NCBI RefSeq assembly: GCF_015461805.1
Contig: NZ_JACVZE010000005.1
Span: 310,001 to 374,000 of the forward strand
Origin: Pseudomonas pisciculturae
Lineage (GTDB): Bacteria; Pseudomonadota; Gammaproteobacteria; Pseudomonadales; Pseudomonadaceae
Direction of reading: 5' to 3'
Length of the DNA: 64,000 bases
The position numbers and the translations under genes are program-made. The notes beneath the pieces were generated by a model that was not told the DNA's origin, made no database searches, and saw nothing but the letters and a program-made list of their open reading frames with translations. This document shows positions 8,732 to 16,188 of the stretch, piece after piece (the stretch's first letter is position 1; each line of letters begins with the position of its first letter).

Positions 8732-9094
8732 CTACCAGTTGTACCAAACAACCCAAATGACGGTTGCGACCGCCCAAACATGACAGATGCGATATGGCCA
8801 CACTGCCCAGCGCTTCAACGCCAGAGGTACGGATGCCAGTTCGGCCTCGGTCACAATGCCAGCTTTCACAAAGCGCTTTGAGTCGGAGAGGAAATCCACC
8901 ATCAGGCCCATGCGATGAGACCTATCGATACGCTGATTTCTTTTCCAAAAACGCTTATGCCTGCGAACCCTTTCGTTTTCGCTGAAGTAACTTTCCAATT
9001 CGTCTAGTTTTGTATATTGGGCAAACAGGATCAGCCCCAAGAGAACGAACATCCCAGTCATATGCACAATGCTGTAGAAGAGAAAAAATGACAT
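8732..9094 (-). CDS. Small two-helix membrane protein, possible immunity partner
   Basis: A 120-aa protein of no family I recognise. One hydrophobic helix spans residues about 3-25 and another about 95-118, separated by a highly charged loop (ENERVRRHKRFWKRNQR). It starts 2 nt after the stop of the 331-aa gene upstream, and its ribosome binding site (AAGGGG) lies inside the last codons of that gene, so the two are translationally coupled. Size, topology and coupling suit an immunity protein against a membrane-active toxin; this is inference. Confidence 0.75.
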   Translation of the reverse strand: MSFFLFYSIVHMTGMFVLLGLILFAQYTKLDELESYFSENERVRRHKRFWKRNQRIDRSHRMGLMVDFLSDSKRFVKAGIVTEAELASVPLALKRWAVWPYRICHVWAVATVIWVVWYNW

Positions 9095-9096
9095 CG

Positions 9097-10092
9097 TTAA
9101 GCCCCTTCTGATTGAAATAAAAACACACCATCAACCTCTACGACTTTCCCCCCCAAAAAAGCACCCTCATCTCCAAAAAATGAACCGCCCGCATACCCTC
9201 CCGCAGCGCCGCCGATAATTCCACAGGCCAACTCAGCGCGCCCCTTGGTAGTAATGCCCAGAACGATCCGACAAAAACCTCGCCCAACCTTCGCACCGTA
9301 CTCGCCCACGATAGCCGCCCCCGCCACACTCCCCACCAACCGCCCCGTCTCCACATACTTCGCACTCCGACACTGCGCCTCCCGCCCCGTCACACACGCC
9401 TCCTTGATCTCCAACCCCGCCGCCCCCACGTCCATCGCCAACCCCACATACGTGCCCTTGCCCAACCACTTCGAGACCTTCGCAACCGCCCCTACCCGCT
9501 CGGCATACCCGGCAATTTCACCTTTATGCAGATAGCTGTTGGTGGAAATCCCCAGCACCTTTTTCAACGACTGATTACCCCGCAGCCCCGTGCCGAACCG
9601 CGCGGCGCCGCGTAGCTGTGTGTCCAGCACCTCAAGCAGCATTTGGCGCTGGCGAATAAACGTCTCGCGATTTATCTCACCCACCTTCAAGCGCCGATGC
9701 AGCTGTTCGATCTCCTCCAGGGTTTGCACGATTTCATCCAGGTGCCGCGCCCAGGCCGACGTCGCGCTACCCACACCCAGCGAGCCATAGGTCAGCAGGC
9801 TTTGCAGCAAGTCATAGTCATTGAGCACTGCTGTGCCCTTGGCTGAATCCTGTTCCAAGTCGCGCCGCACTTGCTCGGCGCGGCGCATCAACCAGGCCTC
9901 CTCCCAGGAACATTCCACACTGTAGGCGTCGGGGATAACCACCAATTGCCCAGGCGTTACCAGCCCATGGCGCAGGTGGTGGTTAAGCACGTCGTAATGG
10001 TCAGAACGCTGACGACTCAAGCTGCCGCCCATCAGGCGGGATTTCAAGCTGCTGTAGTCGATGGTTTCAGGGTTGATATAGCTCTGCGCCAT
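9097..10092 (-). CDS. Hypothetical protein with glycine-zipper C-terminal half, possible effector
   Basis: A 331-aa protein without a signal peptide. Residues about 40-55 (LRHGLVTPGQLVVIPDA) resemble the end of a LysM-like segment and are followed by C-S-W-E-E-A-W-L-M. A charged helical stretch at about 115-160 looks coiled-coil. The C-terminal third is rich in small residues (GSVAGAAIVGEYGAKVG, GIIGGAAGGYAGGSFFG), as in glycine-zipper or pore-forming proteins. Coupling to a small membrane protein suggests a secreted (for example type VI) effector with its immunity gene. No secretion genes are adjacent. The ribosome binding site before the ATG is poor. Confidence 0.7.
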   Translation of the reverse strand: MAQSYINPETIDYSSLKSRLMGGSLSRQRSDHYDVLNHHLRHGLVTPGQLVVIPDAYSVECSWEEAWLMRRAEQVRRDLEQDSAKGTAVLNDYDLLQSLLTYGSLGVGSATSAWARHLDEIVQTLEEIEQLHRRLKVGEINRETFIRQRQMLLEVLDTQLRGAARFGTGLRGNQSLKKVLGISTNSYLHKGEIAGYAERVGAVAKVSKWLGKGTYVGLAMDVGAAGLEIKEACVTGREAQCRSAKYVETGRLVGSVAGAAIVGEYGAKVGRGFCRIVLGITTKGRAELACGIIGGAAGGYAGGSFFGDEGAFLGGKVVEVDGVFLFQSEGA

Positions 10093-10210
10093 GCCCTACA
10101 TCCGAGATGCAATGGAGATGGCGTCGAAATATAAGCATGCGGACGCACGTCGGGAGGGCCGAACAAAAATAGGGAAGTTGCCTACCAGGCAGAGGAAAAC
10201 CGACTACAGA

Positions 10211-10237
10211 AAAATGCCCGGCAAAGGCCGGGCATTT
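10211..10237. terminator. Bidirectional hairpin terminator
   Basis: AAATGCCCGGC-AAAG-GCCGGGCATTT forms an 11-bp stem with an A-rich 5' side and T-rich 3' side. It sits downstream of the NCS1 permease gene and upstream of the 331-aa gene, so it can end the permease transcript. Confidence 0.8.
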
Positions 10238-10252
10238 GAGTTAAAGCGCTGA

Positions 10253-11659
10253 TCAGTCGGTGTAACCCAGCTTCAACGCTCGGATTTTCTGGGTTTTCTG
10301 GCGCGTCGCCAGGCAGTAATACAGCGGGCAGGTCACCACCAACCCCACCAGCCACGACAGGTCGGCGCCTTCCACCAGGTTGGCCCAAGGCCCCACGTAC
10401 AACGACGTGTTGGCAAACGGCAGTTGCACAAAGATCCCAATGAAGTACGCAACGATGGCATGCAGGTTGAAGCGCCCGTAGATGCCGCCATCGGCACGGA
10501 AGATCGAGGCGATGTCGTAATGGCCGCGCTTGATGATGTAGAAGTCGATCAGGTTGATCGACGCCCACGGTACCAGCACGAGCAGCAGCGCGAGGATCAG
10601 GCCAATGAATTGCGAGATGAAGTCGGCCGACGCCCCCAATGCCACCACGCAGCAACCGGCCAGGATCACGCCCGACAGCACTACGCGCACCTTGATGCTG
10701 GGGGTCCAGTGGCTGGCGAAGGTCTGGATCGAGGTCACGATCGACAGCACCGCACCGTACAGATTCAGGGCGTTGTGGCTGATGATATTGAGCAGGAACA
10801 GCACCATCAGGATGGGTCCCAGCCAGCCGGTGGCCTGCTTGACCGCAACCATGGCTTCGGTGCCTTCGGGCGTGGCCAGTGCGGCGACCAGGCCAAAGGC
10901 GAAGGACAGAATGGTGCCGAGGGTGGCGCCCAGGTACGTGGCGATAAACGGCCGGGTGATGCCGATATCCGCCGGCAGGTAGCGCGAGTAGTCGCTGGTG
11001 TAGGGCGAAAAGCTGATCTGCCAGATCACCCCTAGAGACACGGTGGCCAGCCAGCCCGCCAGGTTGAAGCCGCCACGGCTGAGGAAGTCGGCCGGCAGGT
11101 CATGGGCAAAGATGTAGATAAAGCCCGCGAGCAACGCGCTGCCCATCACCCAGGTGCCGATGCGGTTCAAGGTATGGATAAAGCGGTAGCCGATCACCCC
11201 AATGGCGGTGGCGCTGAGGGCGCCGATCAGGATACTCGCCGGAACCGGCACCTCAGGCACGATACCGACGATGGACTTGCCCGCCAGCACGATATTGGAA
11301 ATGAAAAAGCCGATGTAGATCAGCGCCGCGAAGAACACGATCAATAGCGCGCCATATCGCCCGAACTGCCCCCGGCTTTGCACCATCTGCGGGATACCCA
11401 TGCGTGGGCCCTGGGCTGATGCAAGGGCAATCACGATACCGCCGAGCATGTGCCCAAGGGCAATTGCCAGCAGGCCCCACATCAGGTTGAGGTGGAACAC
11501 CTGGGCCACCATGGCGCCAGTGACGATAGGCAGCGGCGCAATGTTGGTGCTGAACCACAAGGTGAACAGGTCGCGGGCCTTTCCATGGCGCTCTGCGAGA
11601 GGAACGTAATCGACCGTGTGATGCTCGATCAGGGGGTCTTGCCGTGACATCTGGGGCAT
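10253..11659 (-). CDS. NCS1-family nucleobase permease (purine-cytosine permease / CodB type)
   Basis: A 468-aa, 12-helix inner-membrane transporter of the nucleobase:cation symporter-1 family. The N-terminal segment (VPLAERHGKARDLFTLWFSTNIAPLPI) is typical of CodB-like members. It probably imports a nucleobase, hydantoin or related N-heterocycle. The ATG at 11659 has a weak ribosome binding site; an ATG three codons in is an alternative. A TGGTATTCCA element about 90 nt upstream is shared with the flavin reductase and the monooxygenase/chemoreceptor promoters, suggesting one regulon. Confidence 0.88.
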   Translation of the reverse strand: MPQMSRQDPLIEHHTVDYVPLAERHGKARDLFTLWFSTNIAPLPIVTGAMVAQVFHLNLMWGLLAIALGHMLGGIVIALASAQGPRMGIPQMVQSRGQFGRYGALLIVFFAALIYIGFFISNIVLAGKSIVGIVPEVPVPASILIGALSATAIGVIGYRFIHTLNRIGTWVMGSALLAGFIYIFAHDLPADFLSRGGFNLAGWLATVSLGVIWQISFSPYTSDYSRYLPADIGITRPFIATYLGATLGTILSFAFGLVAALATPEGTEAMVAVKQATGWLGPILMVLFLLNIISHNALNLYGAVLSIVTSIQTFASHWTPSIKVRVVLSGVILAGCCVVALGASADFISQFIGLILALLLVLVPWASINLIDFYIIKRGHYDIASIFRADGGIYGRFNLHAIVAYFIGIFVQLPFANTSLYVGPWANLVEGADLSWLVGLVVTCPLYYCLATRQKTQKIRALKLGYTD

Positions 11660-11743
11660 GGAAATGAACTCGCGTTGGTCTGATCTTATAGTTGTTTGAC
11701 GCCAAACCGGGGGAGCTCTGTGGCCGCCCCTCAGATGAACACC

Positions 11744-11761
11744 ATATTATGGTATTCCAAC
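11744..11761. promoter_or_regulatory. Shared palindromic operator, copy 1
   Basis: TATTATGGTATTCCAAC is one mismatch from the palindrome TGGTATACCA (core 11750-11759). It lies upstream of the NCS1 permease. The symmetric form is like GntR-family operators, but no candidate regulator is encoded nearby. Confidence 0.6.
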
Positions 11762-11914
11762 ATTTTCACAAGACTGATCCGTAGTCTTTGCACGTATCTG
11801 ATCTGCAAGTGTGCCACATGGCGCACTGCCCATTCTCGCTAAAAGCCCCGTATTTATTGGTTATAAGACCAAAGGCTGACGCCTGTCGGTCGCTTGAAAA
11901 AGATCTTGCACAGA

Positions 11915-11934
11915 ATGTATTACGGTATACCATC
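11915..11934. promoter_or_regulatory. Shared palindromic operator, copy 2
   Basis: GTATTACGGTATACCATC with core CGGTATACCA at 11923-11932, 50 nt upstream of the flavin reductase start. It matches the other two copies over about 15 positions. Confidence 0.65.
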
Positions 11935-11982
11935 AGACCTACAAATTCATAAAAACCCGCTGTACCGCCAGAGGACCGCCCC

Positions 11983-12468
11983 ATGATCGATGCCGCCATC
12001 TACAAACAAGTGATGGGTTCGTTTCCGTCCGGAGTCACCGTGATCACAACCCTGGATGACGATGGGCAAATCGTCGGGCTGACGGCCAGTGCGTTCAGCT
12101 CATTGTCCATGGACCCGGCGCTGGTGCTGTTCTGCCCCAACTACAGCTCCGATTCGTACCCGGTGTTGATCAAGAACAAGCGCTTTGCCATTCACGTGCT
12201 GTCCGGTGGGCAGCAGAACGAGGCCTATGCGTTTGCACGCAAGGGTAAGGACAAAGCGCAAGGCATCGAGTGGACGTTGAGTGAATTGGGCAACCCGATA
12301 TTGGCCAATGCCACGGCGGTCATCGAGTGTGAGTTGTGGCGCGAGTATGAAGGCGGTGACCACGCGATCATGGTGGGGGCAGTGAAAAACCTGATCGTGC
12401 CTGCGCAGAATGCCGGGCCGTTGGTATATTGCAATGGGAAGATGGGGGCGTTGCCCGTCGTTGCCTAA
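11983..12468 (+). CDS. Flavin reductase-like domain protein (reductase partner of a two-component monooxygenase)
   Basis: A 161-aa protein of the FMN-binding split-barrel flavin reductase family (HpaC/RutF/DszD type). The N-terminal SFPSGVTVITT and LTASAFSSLSMDPALVLFCP segments are diagnostic. Such enzymes reduce FMN or FAD with NAD(P)H and hand it to a partner oxygenase. The luciferase-like monooxygenase at 14897, under the same operator, is the obvious partner. The start is supported by GAGGA seven bases upstream. Confidence 0.9.
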   Translation: MIDAAIYKQVMGSFPSGVTVITTLDDDGQIVGLTASAFSSLSMDPALVLFCPNYSSDSYPVLIKNKRFAIHVLSGGQQNEAYAFARKGKDKAQGIEWTLSELGNPILANATAVIECELWREYEGGDHAIMVGAVKNLIVPAQNAGPLVYCNGKMGALPVVA

Positions 12469-12494
12469 CCGCTATTTTGAAGGCTACACACATC

Positions 12495-12592
12495 AAAATG
12501 TGGGAGCGGGCTTGCTCGCGAATGCGGTGTTTCAGTCAATGTATTCGGTGACTGACACTCTGTATTCGCGAGCAAGCCCGCTCCCACATTTT
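12495..12592. repeat. REPIN, GGAGCGGG type
   Basis: Inverted arms starting AAAATGTGGGAGCGGG and ending CCCGCTCCCACATTTT flank a GTCAG…CTGAC spacer. It lies downstream of the flavin reductase gene. Confidence 0.88.
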
Positions 12593-12623
12593 TGATTGCA
12601 TTCCAACGGGTTTACTCGATTGA

Positions 12624-12727
12624 CTGTGGGAGCTGTCGAGCTTTAGCGAGGCTGCGAAGGCGGCGGCACTGGTGATAGAGATGCTGCACCTGGAACACCG
12701 CTTTCGAAGGCAACCCAGCTCCCACAC
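12624..12727. repeat. Degenerate REPIN
   Basis: Outer arms ACTGTGGGAGCTG and CCCAGCTCCCACAC are still inverted, but the interior (GCGAAGG…TTCGAAGG) has diverged. It is an older or different REP subtype, 32 nt after the previous one, just before the 3' end of the chemoreceptor gene. Confidence 0.6.
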
Positions 12728-12762
12728 TGGATTGCATTTCATAGGGATGCCGGGGGTAAAAC

Positions 12763-14709
12763 TCAGGTCCGGAACCGGCTGACCAACTGGTTCAACGTCT
12801 GCGACAACGCCGTCAGTTGCTGCGCATCCTGGCGCGTAGAGTCGGCCAGGCTCGCCACTAACTGCGCATCCCCGTGAATCTGGCTGATGTGCCGATTAAT
12901 GTCCTCGGCCACTTGGTGCTGCTCTTCTGCCGCCGTAGCGATCTGGGTGTTCATGTCGCGGATCACGTCTACCGACTCACGAATCAAACCAAAGCTGGCC
13001 CGCGCATCATTGATCGACACCACCGTCTCCTGGGACACCTCCAGGCTCGCGTGCATCTGCTTGCCCATCTGATGGGTGCGGCGCGCCAGGTTACCCAACA
13101 GCCCGTCGATCTCCCCGGTAGAGTCCGCGGTGCGTTTGGCCAATGCGCGCACCTCGTCCGCTACTACGGCAAACCCACGCCCCTGCTCACCGGCACGGGC
13201 GGCTTCGATGGCGGCGTTGAGCGCCAGCAAGTTGGTCTGCTCGGCAATGGAGCGGATGGTGCCGAGGATCGACTGGATATCGTTGCTGTCCCTTTCCAAC
13301 TGCTCCATGGCTTGGGCGGAATGCCCGATTTCTTCGCTCAGGCGCCCTACGCTACTCACCGCCGCGTCAATCTGCTGCTGCCCGGTATGAGCCTGGCGCT
13401 GACCGTTGTCGGCCGAATCGGCAGCCTGGCTGCAAGAGCGCGCCACCTCGTTGGAGGTGGCTACCATCTCATGAAACGCCGTGGACACCATGTCCACCGC
13501 CTCACGCTGGCGCTCGGCGACTTCCGCCATTTCCACCGAGACCTCGGTGGCACTGCCGGAGCTGCTGTGGATCTGCCCGGCCGCCTGGCCGATGCGCTGG
13601 ATCAACGTACGGATAGCCTCCAGAAACTGGTTGAACCAGCCCGCCAGTTGCGCCGTCTCATCGCGGCCTTTTACCTCCAGGCGCGCAGTCAGGTCGCCTT
13701 CGCCCTGGGCAATGCCTTCCAACCCACTGGCCACGCCGCGAATGGGCTTGACGATCAACCCGGCAAACCACGCACCCGCCACCGCAAACAACACACCACA
13801 CACCAACGCAATGGCCGCGATCAGCCAAGTGAGCCGCGCCGCACCCGCCATCACTTCACTCTCACGCACCAGCCCGACAAAGCGCCAGCCCAACGCCTTG
13901 GACGGCCACACCAGCGCCATATAGCGCTCACCCGCCAACTCCACTTGCACCAGGCCCTGGCCGGCTTCGCTCAGCTGGCGATAGCCATCGCCCAATTCAC
14001 CGAGCTTTTTGAAGTTATGGGACGGGTCATGCGGGTCTACCAGCACCGTGTTGTTGGCCTCCATGAGCATCAGGTAACCGCTCTCCCCCAGCTTGATCTG
14101 CTTGACCAGGTCGGTGAGTTGCTTGAGGGACACGTCAATATTCACCACCCCGCTCGTCTTGCCCTGAGCGTCGTTGAAGCTTTGCACGGTACTCACCAGC
14201 ACCACATCATCGGCCGCCCAGTAATAGGCTTCGGTACGTTGGGTCTTGCCCGGTTGTGCCATGGCGGCTTTGTACCAGGGGCGTGTGCGCGGGTCGTAGT
14301 TGGCAAGCTTTGCGTCGCCGGGCCAAAACACATAGCCGCCGTCTTCCGTACCCAAAGAGAGATAGGTGTAGGCCGAATGACTCTTGGCCAGCCCTTCGAA
14401 CAGTTTGAACAGTTGTCCGTCATGCTCGCCGGGTGCGATTTGCGCCGCATCGCTGGCCAGGTAGCGCTTCACGTCGCCATTGATGCTATGCAACTGCGGG
14501 TGCGCCGCCAGGTACGCGACGTTTTGGCTGATGCCTTCGAAAAACAGCTGCATGGCATTGTCGACCTGGCGGATCTCACGCCCACTGCTGTCGACAAAAC
14601 CGTCCCGTGCCTCGTGGCGCACATTGAGGATAATCAGCACCGCCACCAGTATCACCGGCACACTGGCGATGACCGCAAAGGCCAGGATCAATTTTTGTTT
14701 TATGTTCAT
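12763..14709 (-). CDS. Methyl-accepting chemotaxis protein with dCache sensor
   Basis: A 648-aa chemoreceptor. One membrane helix lies near residues 7-30, a periplasmic double-Cache sensor at about 35-275, a second helix at about 283-305, then a HAMP domain and the MCP signalling domain with the conserved hairpin tip (LLALNAAIEAARAGEQGRGF). The sensor has an RPWY element followed later by NID, residues common in dCache sensors of amino acids and amines. The ATG at 14709 follows AAGGAAGG. It is divergent from the monooxygenase gene across a shared TGGTATACCA operator, so it probably steers cells towards the substrate of that pathway. Confidence 0.92.
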   Translation of the reverse strand: MNIKQKLILAFAVIASVPVILVAVLIILNVRHEARDGFVDSSGREIRQVDNAMQLFFEGISQNVAYLAAHPQLHSINGDVKRYLASDAAQIAPGEHDGQLFKLFEGLAKSHSAYTYLSLGTEDGGYVFWPGDAKLANYDPRTRPWYKAAMAQPGKTQRTEAYYWAADDVVLVSTVQSFNDAQGKTSGVVNIDVSLKQLTDLVKQIKLGESGYLMLMEANNTVLVDPHDPSHNFKKLGELGDGYRQLSEAGQGLVQVELAGERYMALVWPSKALGWRFVGLVRESEVMAGAARLTWLIAAIALVCGVLFAVAGAWFAGLIVKPIRGVASGLEGIAQGEGDLTARLEVKGRDETAQLAGWFNQFLEAIRTLIQRIGQAAGQIHSSSGSATEVSVEMAEVAERQREAVDMVSTAFHEMVATSNEVARSCSQAADSADNGQRQAHTGQQQIDAAVSSVGRLSEEIGHSAQAMEQLERDSNDIQSILGTIRSIAEQTNLLALNAAIEAARAGEQGRGFAVVADEVRALAKRTADSTGEIDGLLGNLARRTHQMGKQMHASLEVSQETVVSINDARASFGLIRESVDVIRDMNTQIATAAEEQHQVAEDINRHISQIHGDAQLVASLADSTRQDAQQLTALSQTLNQLVSRFRT

Positions 14710-14772
14710 CAGGCTCGCCTTCCTTGTGAGGTGAGTGTGTAACCGTTGGAGAGAAAAGTTTTGCGGATATTT

Positions 14773-14790
14773 CGTATTATGGTATACCAA
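14773..14790. promoter_or_regulatory. Shared palindromic operator, copy 3
   Basis: GTATTATGGTATACCAAC contains the perfect palindrome TGGTATACCA at 14780-14789. It lies between the divergent chemoreceptor and monooxygenase genes, about 65 and 107 nt from their starts. Confidence 0.68.
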
Positions 14791-14896
14791 CAATCAATCC
14801 GCCGAACAGCTGTCTTCCAAGGCACGCTCACATTGGCGAGAGCACTTAAGGGCCCGCAGTCGACAGGCCGATCACAATAGATCCGAGGTAAGCGTC

Positions 14897-15940
14897 ATGA
14901 AGTTTTCCCTGTTCGTACACATGGAACGTTGGGATGAAAGCGTCAGCCACCGTCAGTTGTTCGAAGACCTGACCGAACTGACCCTGATGGCCGAGGCCGG
15001 TGGTTTCAGCACCGTCTGGATTGGCGAACACCACGCCATGGAATACACCATCTCGCCAAGCCCGATGCCGCTGCTGGCTTACCTCGCAGCCAAGACCACC
15101 ACCATTCATCTGGGCGCCGGCACCATCATCGCGCCGTTCTGGCACCCGCTGCGGGTGGCGGGCGAATGCGCGTTGCTTGACGTGATCAGCAACGGCCGCA
15201 TGGAAGTCGGCCTGGCCCGTGGCGCCTACCAGGTGGAATTCGACCGCATGGCCGGCGGCATGCCCGCTTCCAGCGGCGGCCAGGCCTTGCGCGAGATGGT
15301 GCCGGTGGTACGCGCTCTGTGGCAAGGCGACTACGCCCACGACGGCGACATCTGGAAATTCCCCACCTCCACCAGCGTGCCCAAGCCGATCCAGCAGCCT
15401 ACCCCGCCGATGTGGATCGCCGCCCGTGACCCGGACTCCCACAACTTTGCGGTAGCCAACGGCTGCAACGTGATGGTCACGCCGCTGATGAAGGGCGACG
15501 AAGAAGTGCTCGACCTGAAAAACAAATTCCAGGCCGCCCTCGACAACAACCCGGACGTGCCGCGCCCGCAACTGATGGTGCTGCGCCACACCCACGTGCA
15601 CGCCGAAGATGATCCAGAGGGTTGGAAAGTCGGGGCCAAGGCGATTTCGAAGTTCTATCGCACTTTCGATGCCTGGTTCGGCAACAAGACCGTACCGGTC
15701 AATGGTTTCCTGGCGCCAAGCCCGGAAGAGAAATTCGCTGGCCGCCCGGAGTTCGAACTCGAAAGCCTGCACAAGACCGCCATGATCGGCACCGCCGCCG
15801 AGATCATCCCGCGTATCCAGTACTACCAGGAACTGGGGGTGGATGAGTTCAGCTTCTGGTGCGACAACAGCCTGTCCCATGCCGAGAAGAAGAAGTCGTT
15901 GGCGCTGTTTATCGAGCAGGTGGTGCCGGCGTTTCGTTGA
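14897..15940 (+). CDS. LLM-class flavin-dependent monooxygenase
   Basis: A 347-aa bacterial-luciferase-like TIM-barrel oxidoreductase (MKFSLFVHMERWDES…, GEHHAMEYTISPSP, LGAGTIIAPFWHPLRVA, DVISNGRMEVGLARG). These enzymes use reduced flavin and O2 for Baeyer-Villiger-type, desulfonating or ring-opening oxidations. The flavin would come from the reductase at 11983. The ATG at 14897 follows GAGGTAAGCGTC. The substrate is unknown; combination with an NCS1 permease recalls the Rut pyrimidine pathway (RutA/F/G), but other rut genes are absent here. Confidence 0.9.
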   Translation: MKFSLFVHMERWDESVSHRQLFEDLTELTLMAEAGGFSTVWIGEHHAMEYTISPSPMPLLAYLAAKTTTIHLGAGTIIAPFWHPLRVAGECALLDVISNGRMEVGLARGAYQVEFDRMAGGMPASSGGQALREMVPVVRALWQGDYAHDGDIWKFPTSTSVPKPIQQPTPPMWIAARDPDSHNFAVANGCNVMVTPLMKGDEEVLDLKNKFQAALDNNPDVPRPQLMVLRHTHVHAEDDPEGWKVGAKAISKFYRTFDAWFGNKTVPVNGFLAPSPEEKFAGRPEFELESLHKTAMIGTAAEIIPRIQYYQELGVDEFSFWCDNSLSHAEKKKSLALFIEQVVPAFR

Positions 15941-16034
15941 TTGAGGTGAATCGCAGGCGTGGTTTTTTAGCCCCGCAAAAAAAGCTGCGTAATAAAAAAG
16001 CCGTCTAAAGTCTTTAACAGACGCGTGCAGCAGT

Positions 16035-16058
16035 AGGGTGCGATCTCTATCGCACCCT
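16035..16058. terminator. Perfect 10-bp stem-loop after the monooxygenase gene
   Basis: AGGGTGCGAT-CTCT-ATCGCACCCT is a perfect stem with a four-base loop. No long T run follows, so it may be a 3' mRNA-stabilising structure rather than a strong intrinsic terminator. Confidence 0.5.
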
Positions 16059-16188
16059 GGGCGACATTTAGCCACACTCCATCATCTCAGCACCTGTAAT
16101 AGTCTATTGCAGGACTCTAATGTACTAACTAGTTACTTTACTTGCTAAAATCGCGTCTTTGCCCTCTCACCTTCGAGCATTTATCGAT

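Noticed and set aside
11770..11788. AAGACT-N7-AGTCTT hairpin near the permease promoter as a riboswitch or attenuator
   Set aside because: Six-base stem only, with no T run or second structure; it cannot be told from chance.
12874..14742. Long open frame of 622 codons on the plus strand antisense to the chemoreceptor
   Set aside because: It is an artefact of high G+C codon structure: composition is His/Arg-rich and low in recognisable motifs, while the minus-strand frame has full dCache-HAMP-MCP architecture.
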